Below are positions 1 to 6,330 of a stretch of 64,000 nt of DNA, piece after piece. The notes beneath the pieces are model-generated. The model was not told the DNA's origin, ran no database searches, and was given only the letters and a program-made list of their open reading frames with translations. The stretch is from Fibrobacter sp. UWT2 (lineage in GTDB: Bacteria > Fibrobacterota > Fibrobacteria > Fibrobacterales > Fibrobacteraceae), in the NCBI RefSeq assembly GCF_900142545.1, contig NZ_FRBF01000006.1:124001-188000 (forward strand), read 5' to 3'. Numbering within the stretch: the stretch's first letter is position 1; each line of letters opens with the position of its first letter. Position numbers and translations under genes: made by a program.

Positions 1-278
1 CGGCCTTTTTCGTCGCTTGCGGTGGTGACGATTCCGCGGGGCTTGTTCATGGCGAAGTAGACGAATTCGCTTGCGGTCACGGGGGAGCCGTCTATGAGAA
101 TTTCGTCGTTTTCGTAAGCGGGCGATTCAGGGTCGCGTACGGGCTTGCCTCTAAGAATCACGTGACCTTCGCGCACCAGCTTTTCGGCCTGGCTGCGGCT
201 ACAATAGCCGCGTTTGGAAATCACGCGGGCAACGCCGTGGGCGCCCTGCTTTTGGGGCTTGCGGTTATTGAATGCCAT
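1..278 (-). CDS. RsuA/RluB-family pseudouridine synthase, N-terminal part
   Basis: Only the first 92 codons lie in the window; the rest runs off the left edge. The translation starts MAFNNRKPQKQGAHGVARVI, has an S4-type RNA-binding segment (SKRGYCSRSQAEKLVREGHV, about residues 21-40) and then MNKPRGIVTT (about 78-87), a segment typical of the RsuA/RluB/RluE/RluF pseudouridine synthases just before their catalytic domain. These enzymes isomerise a single uridine in 16S or 23S rRNA. The catalytic Asp is beyond the window, so the target site cannot be assigned. The start overlaps the end of the upstream arginase-like gene by 14 nt, so the two are probably co-transcribed. Confidence 0.85.
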   Translation of the reverse strand, partial: MAFNNRKPQKQGAHGVARVISKRGYCSRSQAEKLVREGHVILRGKPVRDPESPAYENDEILIDGSPVTASEFVYFAMNKPRGIVTTASDEKG

Positions 279-1080
279 GGAGCCCCGCAAGAGTGAGGTA
301 AAGTTTCTCGTTTAGCGCGTTGTTGAGAGCGTCTGCTGCGGCGGTGTCTTCGAATCCCATGTCACGGGCGCGTTCGCCGCAAACGTCGATGCCTAAAATT
401 TTTCGGTTCTGTGCGAGCGTTTGGAGCGTGTCGGTGAGCTGTTCAAAAGTGAGTGAGCCTTGCTCCCAGTTGGTGGCTGCCTCGGCTGTAGAGAGGGCGT
501 CTTTGTCGATAGAAATATAGAGGCTTGGGGTATGGGGTCGGCACAGGGTGCCTTTGAGGTGTGAGGTAAGAGCCTCTAATTCACTTTCGCGGATGAAGGT
601 GACGCGGTTCAGAATTTCGGCGGCGTTTGCCTGCGAAAGGTCTTCGCGGATTTCTTCGACGAGATGGTCGGCGACTCCGATAACGATGACGTTCTGCACG
701 AATTTATTGTTGTCAAGAACTTCCTTGATCCAGCCGCCGCAACTGAGGATTCCTTCGAAACGGGGTGGTTGCATGTCGGGATGGTGATCGAATACGATAA
801 GGTCGAACGGTTCTTGAACGCGGTCCGTCCAGAGCTTACTCATGTAATGGTAATTGCCGTTATCGAAGAAGTGAATGCCGACGGTATCGCCGCGAGTGCT
901 TTCGATTTGCTGGCGGAGAATCGCTTGCGCCTCGTCGTCGCAGTAGCAGTCTGTGCTGTCAATTTGAGTGCAGTCAAACCAATGAATATTCTTGTCGGTA
1001 GCCGCAGATTCCCGCAACCCTTGCATAAAAGGCTGTTCGGCGTAAACGCCTGTGAAATCTTGAACGGTAACGATTGGCAT
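265..1080 (-). CDS. Arginase/agmatinase-fold protein
   Basis: A 271-residue protein with the metal-binding signatures of the ureohydrolase (arginase, agmatinase, formiminoglutamase) superfamily: FDHHPDM at about 97-103 corresponds to the DAHxD motif and SIDKDALS at about 190-197 to the SxDxDxxDP motif; His70 may be a further ligand and GIDVCGE follows near 231. This implies a binuclear Mn site and hydrolysis of a guanidino, amidino or related C-N bond in the cytoplasm. The sequence is shorter and more divergent than classical arginases, so the substrate is unknown. It follows a radical SAM gene by 18 bp and overlaps the pseudouridine synthase gene, suggesting one minus-strand transcript. Confidence 0.8.
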   Translation of the reverse strand: MPIVTVQDFTGVYAEQPFMQGLRESAATDKNIHWFDCTQIDSTDCYCDDEAQAILRQQIESTRGDTVGIHFFDNGNYHYMSKLWTDRVQEPFDLIVFDHHPDMQPPRFEGILSCGGWIKEVLDNNKFVQNVIVIGVADHLVEEIREDLSQANAAEILNRVTFIRESELEALTSHLKGTLCRPHTPSLYISIDKDALSTAEAATNWEQGSLTFEQLTDTLQTLAQNRKILGIDVCGERARDMGFEDTAAADALNNALNEKLYLTLAGLHGIQ

Positions 1081-1087
1081 ATTGACT

Positions 1088-1095
1088 CAAATATA
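1088..1095 (-). promoter_or_regulatory. Promoter -7 box upstream of the arginase-like gene
   Basis: Read on the minus strand this is TATATTTG, a perfect match to TAnnTTTG, ending 7 nt before the start codon at 1080. No Shine-Dalgarno lies in between, so a transcript from here would be almost leaderless. No clear -33 element is visible. Confidence 0.5.
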
Positions 1096-1098
1096 AAC

Positions 1099-2031
1099 TT
1101 ATTTGCCGAAGCGCTTGCAGAAGGAGCAACTTTGACAAAGCGGGTGGCGCAATTCGTGCTTCTCGAATCCTTCGCGGAGACTCTTGGCGGCGGGCGATTC
1201 GAGAATTTCGGCGAGGTTTTGTTCCTGAATGCGTCCGAGTGTGATTTGCCCGCTATGGTCGAGACAACATGCGACCACGCGCCCGTCGTGCAGAATCGCT
1301 ACATGGGTGTCGAGGGCGCGGCAAGTCCCTGCTGCAATTCTCTCGTCTCTCGTCTTTCTTCTCTCGTCTAATTCAGGCCATTCAAAGCGGCTGTCTTGAT
1401 GCAGGTAGATCCTTCCGGTGACATTGAAACTCTTGTGGCGGCTGCAGAAATGTTCCAGCGAAATTTGCGTGCCAGATTCAGTGTTGTCAGAATCGTTGCC
1501 GAATGTCTCGTTGACCTTGGCGAGCAAGGTTCGGTTCCAAGCGTCGCTGGCATAATCGCCTACATTCCAGAGCCTTAAATTGATGTAGAGGTCTGGGCGA
1601 ATGGCATTGGCCATCTTGCAAAAGTCGAGGACGTCTTGGAGGTGGCGGGTCGCATCGTCTTGCGGCAATTCTGCATAGGCGTGCGTTGAAAAATTCACCT
1701 GTCGTACCGCAGAGGAGGCTAGAATCAATTTGCCGGTGCGTGCAATCGTGGTGCCGTTCGTTGTCAAGTTCAGTTTGAGCGACGTCGCTTCCAGTTTTTT
1801 CAGGAAAAGGCCGAATCCCGGATGCAGCGTAGGTTCGCCGAGAACATGAAAGTAGACGTTCTCGGCAACGGTCGCTGATTCGGTAAGGCAACGCTCAAAC
1901 AGTTCCGTACTCATGAATTCGCGCGGCTTATTTGTCGAATGGGACGATGCCGATGAATTCGTCTTGCCGCAGGGACAAAAGCTGCAATTCAAATTGCAAA
2001 CATCCGTGATTTCGATATAAACCGCGTTCAT
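1099..2031 (-). CDS. Radical SAM protein with SPASM-like C-terminus
   Basis: A 310-residue protein opening with CNLNCSFC, the CxxxCxxC motif (Cys12, 16, 19) that holds the [4Fe-4S] cluster binding S-adenosylmethionine. The C-terminus has a second cysteine-rich region (CRALDTH, VVACCLDH, CQSCSFCKRF), as in SPASM/twitch proteins that carry extra Fe-S clusters. Such enzymes often modify peptides or act as anaerobic maturases, but no precursor peptide gene is visible next to it, so the substrate is unknown. An Arg/Glu/Asp-rich insert before the SPASM region (residues ~221-230) is encoded by a dispersed GAGACGA-type repeat. The start codon directly abuts another repeat (2032-2070). Confidence 0.88.
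   Translation of the reverse strand: MNAVYIEITDVCNLNCSFCPCGKTNSSASSHSTNKPREFMSTELFERCLTESATVAENVYFHVLGEPTLHPGFGLFLKKLEATSLKLNLTTNGTTIARTGKLILASSAVRQVNFSTHAYAELPQDDATRHLQDVLDFCKMANAIRPDLYINLRLWNVGDYASDAWNRTLLAKVNETFGNDSDNTESGTQISLEHFCSRHKSFNVTGRIYLHQDSRFEWPELDERRKTRDERIAAGTCRALDTHVAILHDGRVVACCLDHSGQITLGRIQEQNLAEILESPAAKSLREGFEKHELRHPLCQSCSFCKRFGK
1340..1370. repeat. GAGACGA-type dispersed repeat inside the radical SAM gene
   Basis: Reads TAGACGAGAG...GACGAGAGACGAGAG on the minus strand and is translated in frame as LDERRKTRDER. Related copies lie at 5471-5520, 5546-5579 and 35849-35880. Confidence 0.7.
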
Positions 2032-2070
2032 AGATCCTTCGACTTAGCTCAGGATGACACTAGGTGTCAT
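2032..2070. repeat. GATCCTTCGACTTAGCTCAGGA-type repeat plus TGACAC palindrome
   Basis: The whole gap between the radical SAM start and the ClC stop is repeat. It holds an imperfect hairpin (TCCT ... AGGA) followed by ATGACAC-TAG-GTGTCAT (2054-2070), a 7-bp perfect inverted repeat. The ClC stop codon (TGA, 2067-2069 on minus) is part of the palindrome. The palindrome recurs at the trmB stop codon (53184-53198). Confidence 0.7.
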
Positions 2071-3440
2071 TTTAGTCTCAGTTTTTTCTGGGCGTAAATG
2101 CTTTGGCCGCCGTTGCAAGCGAAAGCGAGTACGCAAACGATAAAGAATGCCGGCAATGTGTCGAATCCGAAGATTTCTGCACCGATGAAAATGGGGGCGA
2201 ACAGGGTGTTGGTGGCTCCGCCAAAGACAGCGGCGTAACCGAGGGCGGCTGCGAGCGGCAGGGGTACGCCCACCATAGCGGCAACCCAAGTGCCAAAGGT
2301 TGCCCCAATGGCAAACAACGGGGTGACTTCGCCACCTTTGAATCCGACTGCAATCGTCACGATGGTCAGCGCGAATTTCAGAATCCAGTCGCAGGCGTAA
2401 ATCGATGTGGCGTCTTGCGCAGAACCGGCGAAGCTCATATCAATCAAGTTGGTACCCAGGCCCGCATAGCGGCCCTGCCAGAACAGCAGCAAAAGAAGGC
2501 TTATGGCAATGCCAACGAAAGCGATTCGCTTGAGTGGGTTCGGCAACTTGTTTGCGAAAAGCTTCTTGGCGAGCGAAAGCAATTTTGCAAAGCCGCCACC
2601 GACGATACCGAATAGTATGCCGAGTAGCGCAAGCTTCAGCACAAATTGAATATTCAATCCGTTTTCGTTCCACAGAAGTCCGGCAACGTTCCAATCAGGG
2701 AAAAGCGTATTCAAGTCGACGGAGAATTTTTCAAGTCCGAGCATTTCGGAAACTTTGTAGGCCGTAAATGCGGCGACCGTGGCGGGGAGCAATGCCGACA
2801 GATTCAAGTATCCCACAAGTAGAACTTCGAGTGCGAGCGCAATGGCGGCAAGCGGCGTCTGGAAAAGTCCGGCAAAACCTGCGGCCATGCCTGCAATCAG
2901 CAGAATCTTGCCCGCGTTTTCGACATGAATCTTTTTACTGATGTTGTGCCCGAGAGTGGCGCCAATTTGAATCGCGACACCTTCGCGGCCAGCGCTACCG
3001 CCGAACAAATGCGTCAGCCAAGTGCTTACCGCCACCATCGGGATCATGCGCAGCGGAATTTCGCTTTCTTTACCATGGGCAACTCCGAAAACCATATCCA
3101 TGCCGCGTTCGGAGCCCTTGCCAAATTTCTGGTAACCGAGTACGATTGCGACACCGATCAGGGCTAGTCCCGGAATCCAGTAAAGTGGGTTGGCGTCGCG
3201 AAGGGCGCTGACGGCCAGTAAAACTTGCCCGAAAAAGGCGGTGAGGGCTCCAACAATTGCTCCAAGAACCAAGGCTACAGCGATAAGAATTGGTTGTGAA
3301 AGCCATTTTTGAATGAAGGCCTGAATTCGCATTTTCATCTGTTCCTTCGCCATGCGCATCATTTGCTCCTTCATTTCGGGAGACATACCGGCGAATTGTT
3401 CCTTGAATTGGTTGTATTTGCCAAAATCTCTAAAATTCAT
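2067..3440 (-). CDS. ClC-family anion channel or antiporter
   Basis: A 457-residue polytopic inner-membrane protein of the voltage-gated chloride channel (ClC) family. Visible signatures are GSAGREGVAIQIGA, matching the selectivity-filter/gating-Glu segment GxxGREGP but with Val after GREG, and GFKGGEVTPLFAIGATFG near residues ~370-390, matching GGxFxPxLxxGA. These non-canonical filters occur in the sycA-like ClC branch, which to my knowledge includes fluoride/proton antiporters; I cannot decide the ion. A charged N-terminal stretch (~residues 1-40) precedes the first membrane segment. It is the first gene of a minus-strand run and is divergent from the envelope cluster at 3509. The 68-bp upstream gap is too short for a fluoride riboswitch. 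Confidence 0.88.
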   Translation of the reverse strand: MNFRDFGKYNQFKEQFAGMSPEMKEQMMRMAKEQMKMRIQAFIQKWLSQPILIAVALVLGAIVGALTAFFGQVLLAVSALRDANPLYWIPGLALIGVAIVLGYQKFGKGSERGMDMVFGVAHGKESEIPLRMIPMVAVSTWLTHLFGGSAGREGVAIQIGATLGHNISKKIHVENAGKILLIAGMAAGFAGLFQTPLAAIALALEVLLVGYLNLSALLPATVAAFTAYKVSEMLGLEKFSVDLNTLFPDWNVAGLLWNENGLNIQFVLKLALLGILFGIVGGGFAKLLSLAKKLFANKLPNPLKRIAFVGIAISLLLLLFWQGRYAGLGTNLIDMSFAGSAQDATSIYACDWILKFALTIVTIAVGFKGGEVTPLFAIGATFGTWVAAMVGVPLPLAAALGYAAVFGGATNTLFAPIFIGAEIFGFDTLPAFFIVCVLAFACNGGQSIYAQKKLRLK

Positions 3441-3461
3441 GGATAATCCTTGTTTGCGCGG

Positions 3462-3469
3462 TAAATTTA
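3462..3469 (-). promoter_or_regulatory. Promoter -7 box for the ClC gene
   Basis: TAAATTTA on the minus strand, 21 nt before the start codon, with AGGATT as a possible Shine-Dalgarno in between. A leadered transcript, unlike the divergent gene at 3509. Confidence 0.4.
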
Positions 3470-3496
3470 GAAATTTAGCTTGAAAAGCAGATTTAG

Positions 3497-3504
3497 TATA
3501 TTTG
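3497..3504 (+). promoter_or_regulatory. Promoter -7 box abutting the AlgX-like gene
   Basis: TATATTTG matches TAnnTTTG perfectly and ends exactly 4 nt before the ATG at 3509; TTG lies 14 nt upstream. No Shine-Dalgarno can fit, so the mRNA is predicted to begin at or next to the start codon. Confidence 0.55.
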
Positions 3505-3508
3505 AATT

Positions 3509-5473
3509 ATGAAATTTCTTGAATCCCGCTATAAAAAGATTTCAGTAGCTGTCTCTGTTTTAGCTGCTTTGACCTGGACCCTTTCTTCTTGCGCTTCTAG
3601 CAAGCAGGAACCTGAAACGGCTCAGACCAATGTTGCAGCCGAAAGTCGTCCGCAGGCTCTTCCGCCTCAGCCCTCGACGCCAGTGACGGTGTTCGAAATG
3701 AAATTCTTAAGTGCAGACAAGCAGTTGCGCGTGGTCAACAAGCCCACGCTTGCAGCTTTGGATTTTGCAGCCTATTTCAACAATCCCATTCGCTTGGCGG
3801 GTAAAGAAGAAAAACCTGAAAACTACACAGGTAAAATGGCTTCGGCGAAGCTGACGGAATATCCGTTCCCGATGTTGGATTCGATTCAGGAATATGAACC
3901 GGCTGCGATTGAGGGCCGACAGCCTTTGGCTTGGGAACCGCTTGCGAAGATTCTTTATGCCCAGACGGGTAACGATTCTTTGGGCAGTGTATTGAATGCC
4001 GTTGAAGCGGTGAAGTGGGATGAACCCGATGTGTTCCGTGCTTTCCAGACTGTTTCTCGTATGTGGGGCGTACCCCTGAGCGATGGTTCCGTAGAATGGT
4101 GGGTCGAGGTGATGCCTGCTCATTGGACGGGACGTTCTGCTTTTTATGGCAAGCTGAAGTTGGCCTCTAGAGGTGAAACTGCTGAAATCTTGAATTACTA
4201 CTTGACCGGAGAAATGAACATTGACGATGCCATGAACTGGGCTCGTACTTTGTCTTCTTACTGGTATCCGACTTTGAATACGGACTTGGAACCCCATACG
4301 GCTGGTGCTCCGTGGGAAGGCGATGCCAATAGGCCTTTTGCCGTGATGCGCGGAAACCCGATGGGTACGCCGATGTGGATTGCTTTTGAAGTGCCTGCTT
4401 TCCGCTTGAGTGACGAAGCTTTGCGTGCCAAGCGTACGGCAGATTCCTTGGCCGAAGCGGGCGAAGTGGTGCCGGTCAATCGTACGCTCGATACGAATTC
4501 TGCGTTCAGACTCGAAACGCTTGCTTCGCTCGAAGGCTCCTGCCCCGAGAATGCCGCGACAAAAAAATTCCGCGATGTACTTGCGAAAAAACTCAAGAAA
4601 CTGCCGAAGGAACAGAATGCCTGGGCTGATGGCGATATGCTTTGGTTCAGACGCAACGCTAACTACTTGCTAGCAGATAAAATAACTAAGCAGGATTCCT
4701 TGCATAATCCGCTTCCGCGCTTGCTGGAACTCAAGAAGTATCTGGATTCCTTGAATGTGCAGCTCCTGGTGGTGCCGGTTCCGGTGAAAGAAGAAATTTA
4801 TGGTGAACGCCTAGTTAACGGTACGGCGGCTGACCTTTGCGTGAACCCCGCTGGTCGCGAATTTACCCGCGAAATGCTTGCCGCAGGCCTTGACGTGTTG
4901 GATCTTTACCCGGCCCTGATGGCGGCGAAGTCTGGCGATGAACCGCCGCATTACAGCTACCAGCGTTACGATACGCACTGGGCGCTTCCGGGAATGCTTG
5001 CTGCCATGGAACTCTTGGCTTCCCGCGTGACGCAGTATTCCTGGTACGCTGAATCGGGCGCTCAGCCGGGTTCGCTGAATATGCAAGAGACACAGACGCT
5101 TCGCGAAGGAGACTTGGTGGCTCATCTGCCCGATGCTGAAAAGTCGAAGTATCCGGCCGATACCTTGCCGGTCATGAAGATTTTCAAGGGCACCGAGGCT
5201 TACAAGGGCGGCAAGAATTCTCCGATCCTTTTGATGGGTGATTCGTTTACGGGTGTATTTGAATCCGTCGATCAAAAGAGCGGCGGTCCGGGCTCGCTTC
5301 TTGCTTACGCGACGGGGCTCGACGTGCAAGTGCTTACTAGCTGGGGCGGCGGCCCGGGCGTGTATCACCGTATGATGAAAATGAAGAAGGATATGCAGAG
5401 CAAGCGCCTCGTGATTTACATGATGACGGCTCGTGACTTCTGGCAATCTCCGATGGAGTGGGATGGTTTATAG
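3509..5473 (+). CDS. AlgX/AlgJ-like SGNH-domain lipoprotein
   Basis: A 654-residue predicted lipoprotein: the N-terminus ends in a lipobox (LSSC at about 25-28) followed by a Pro/Ala-rich spacer. The C-terminal ~300 residues resemble the SGNH-like domain of the alginate O-acetylation proteins AlgX/AlgJ: YDTHW near residue 488 supplies the Asp-x-His pair and GDSFTG near 577 the nucleophile Ser. Known members move acetyl groups onto exported polysaccharide in the periplasm. The N-terminal ~350 residues match nothing I recognise. It heads the plus-strand cluster whose next members are a transglutaminase-like protein and four lipoproteins that also end in SGNH-like domains. No MBOAT acyl-donor gene is visible nearby, so the acyl source, if any, is elsewhere. 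The stop codon is the first base triplet of a repeat. Confidence 0.75.
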   Translation: MKFLESRYKKISVAVSVLAALTWTLSSCASSKQEPETAQTNVAAESRPQALPPQPSTPVTVFEMKFLSADKQLRVVNKPTLAALDFAAYFNNPIRLAGKEEKPENYTGKMASAKLTEYPFPMLDSIQEYEPAAIEGRQPLAWEPLAKILYAQTGNDSLGSVLNAVEAVKWDEPDVFRAFQTVSRMWGVPLSDGSVEWWVEVMPAHWTGRSAFYGKLKLASRGETAEILNYYLTGEMNIDDAMNWARTLSSYWYPTLNTDLEPHTAGAPWEGDANRPFAVMRGNPMGTPMWIAFEVPAFRLSDEALRAKRTADSLAEAGEVVPVNRTLDTNSAFRLETLASLEGSCPENAATKKFRDVLAKKLKKLPKEQNAWADGDMLWFRRNANYLLADKITKQDSLHNPLPRLLELKKYLDSLNVQLLVVPVPVKEEIYGERLVNGTAADLCVNPAGREFTREMLAAGLDVLDLYPALMAAKSGDEPPHYSYQRYDTHWALPGMLAAMELLASRVTQYSWYAESGAQPGSLNMQETQTLREGDLVAHLPDAEKSKYPADTLPVMKIFKGTEAYKGGKNSPILLMGDSFTGVFESVDQKSGGPGSLLAYATGLDVQVLTSWGGGPGVYHRMMKMKKDMQSKRLVIYMMTARDFWQSPMEWDGL

Positions 5474-5520
5474 ACGAAAGAACGGCACTACGTGCCTACA
5501 GACGAAAGACGAGAGAGGAT
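5471..5520. repeat. GAGACGA-type repeat starting at a stop codon
   Basis: Begins TAGACGAAAG, where TAG is the stop of the AlgX-like gene, contains a small GGCACTACGTGCC palindrome, and ends ACGAAAGACGAGAGAGG just before the next gene. It fills nearly the whole gap and its last AGAGAGGA may serve as ribosome-binding site. Confidence 0.65.
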
Positions 5521-5530
5521 AAATTATAAA

Positions 5531-6295
5531 ATGAAAAGTCTTTTTTCTCTCTCGTCTCTCATCTCTCGTCTCTCGTCTAAATTTTTCTGGCCGGTGCTGA
5601 TTGTCGTTTTTGCGGCGTCACTAGCGCTGGTGCTTTGGAGCGGACAAGCCGAGAAAATGAGCTTCAAAGATGCGGCTTGTTCTTTCGAAGACAAGTTGCC
5701 GGGCTGCTTGGAGTCGGTGCCGGCGTGGAACGAGGGACTTGCTTTTTATGACAGTGCTTTGAAGGTCTCCGGTGATACCTTGCAGAGCTTGAAGGCTTTG
5801 CTTTGGGAACACTGGAGTCTGGAATTTGCCGGAGCGGGGAAGCCTGCGGTGGCGAAGAATTCCATATTGCCCTTACGCGTTCTTGAATCCCGAAAATCCG
5901 GTTGCATGGGCCTTTCTTGGCTTGCGATGATGGTGGCTGAATCTAGGCAGATTCCCCTCTCGGTTATCATGCTGCCGGGTCATGTGTTCCTGCGTTATGG
6001 GACGGAATCTACAACTGGAGTGAATTTGGAACCCAATCGAGAGGGGTATTCCTACACGGACGAAGAGTACCGCGAAAAGTATAAAAAGGGACCCTGGACT
6101 GGTCTTGAATTTAAACCGCTGACCCCCACGCAATTTGTGGGACTTGCCGCTTTTAACATGGGAAATTCCTATTTGGATAGCGATTTGCGTCGCGCCTTGA
6201 CATGGTACCGTATGGCCGAAGAATTCTTTTCGGAATATCCGGGGATAAAAGCCAATCAGGAAATCGCTAAAAGCCGCTTGCCAGACCACCTGTAG
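5531..6295 (+). CDS. Membrane-anchored transglutaminase-like protein
   Basis: A 254-residue protein with one N-terminal membrane segment (about residues 18-37) and an extracytoplasmic domain like the SirB1/Transglut_core2 group: SGCMGLSWLAMMVAESRQIP followed by LPGHVFLRYG and VNLEPNREG supply the Cys, His and acidic/Asn positions of a transglutaminase-type fold, near residues 132-175. The activity of this group is poorly known; a peptidase or cross-linking role in the envelope is possible. I chose the ATG at 5531 rather than 5492 because the earlier codons are repeat DNA and AGAGGA precedes 5531. Residues about 5-17 (SLSSLISRLSS) are themselves encoded by a repeat. It sits between the AlgX-like and TIGR02171 genes. 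Confidence 0.72.
   Translation: MKSLFSLSSLISRLSSKFFWPVLIVVFAASLALVLWSGQAEKMSFKDAACSFEDKLPGCLESVPAWNEGLAFYDSALKVSGDTLQSLKALLWEHWSLEFAGAGKPAVAKNSILPLRVLESRKSGCMGLSWLAMMVAESRQIPLSVIMLPGHVFLRYGTESTTGVNLEPNREGYSYTDEEYREKYKKGPWTGLEFKPLTPTQFVGLAAFNMGNSYLDSDLRRALTWYRMAEEFFSEYPGIKANQEIAKSRLPDHL
5546..5579. repeat. GAGACGA-type repeat (inverse orientation) in a signal anchor
   Basis: CTCTCGTCTCTCATCTCTCG-type sequence translated as SLSSLISRLSS at the start of the transglutaminase-like protein. It is the reverse complement of the unit seen at 5471-5520 and 35849-35880. Confidence 0.65.
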
Positions 6296-6318
6296 GCGAG
6301 AATTTTTCTTAAAAATAC

Positions 6319-6326
6319 TATTTTTA
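6319..6326 (+). promoter_or_regulatory. Promoter -7 box abutting the first TIGR02171 gene
   Basis: TATTTTTA ends 4 nt before the ATG at 6331. No Shine-Dalgarno is visible, so the four-gene TIGR02171 run could be started by its own leaderless promoter in addition to read-through from 3509. Confidence 0.45.
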
Positions 6327-6330
6327 GAAA

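Noticed and set aside
3441-3508. Fluoride riboswitch upstream of the ClC gene
   Set aside because: Only 68 bp to the divergent gene, with two promoter boxes in it; no room for the aptamer.
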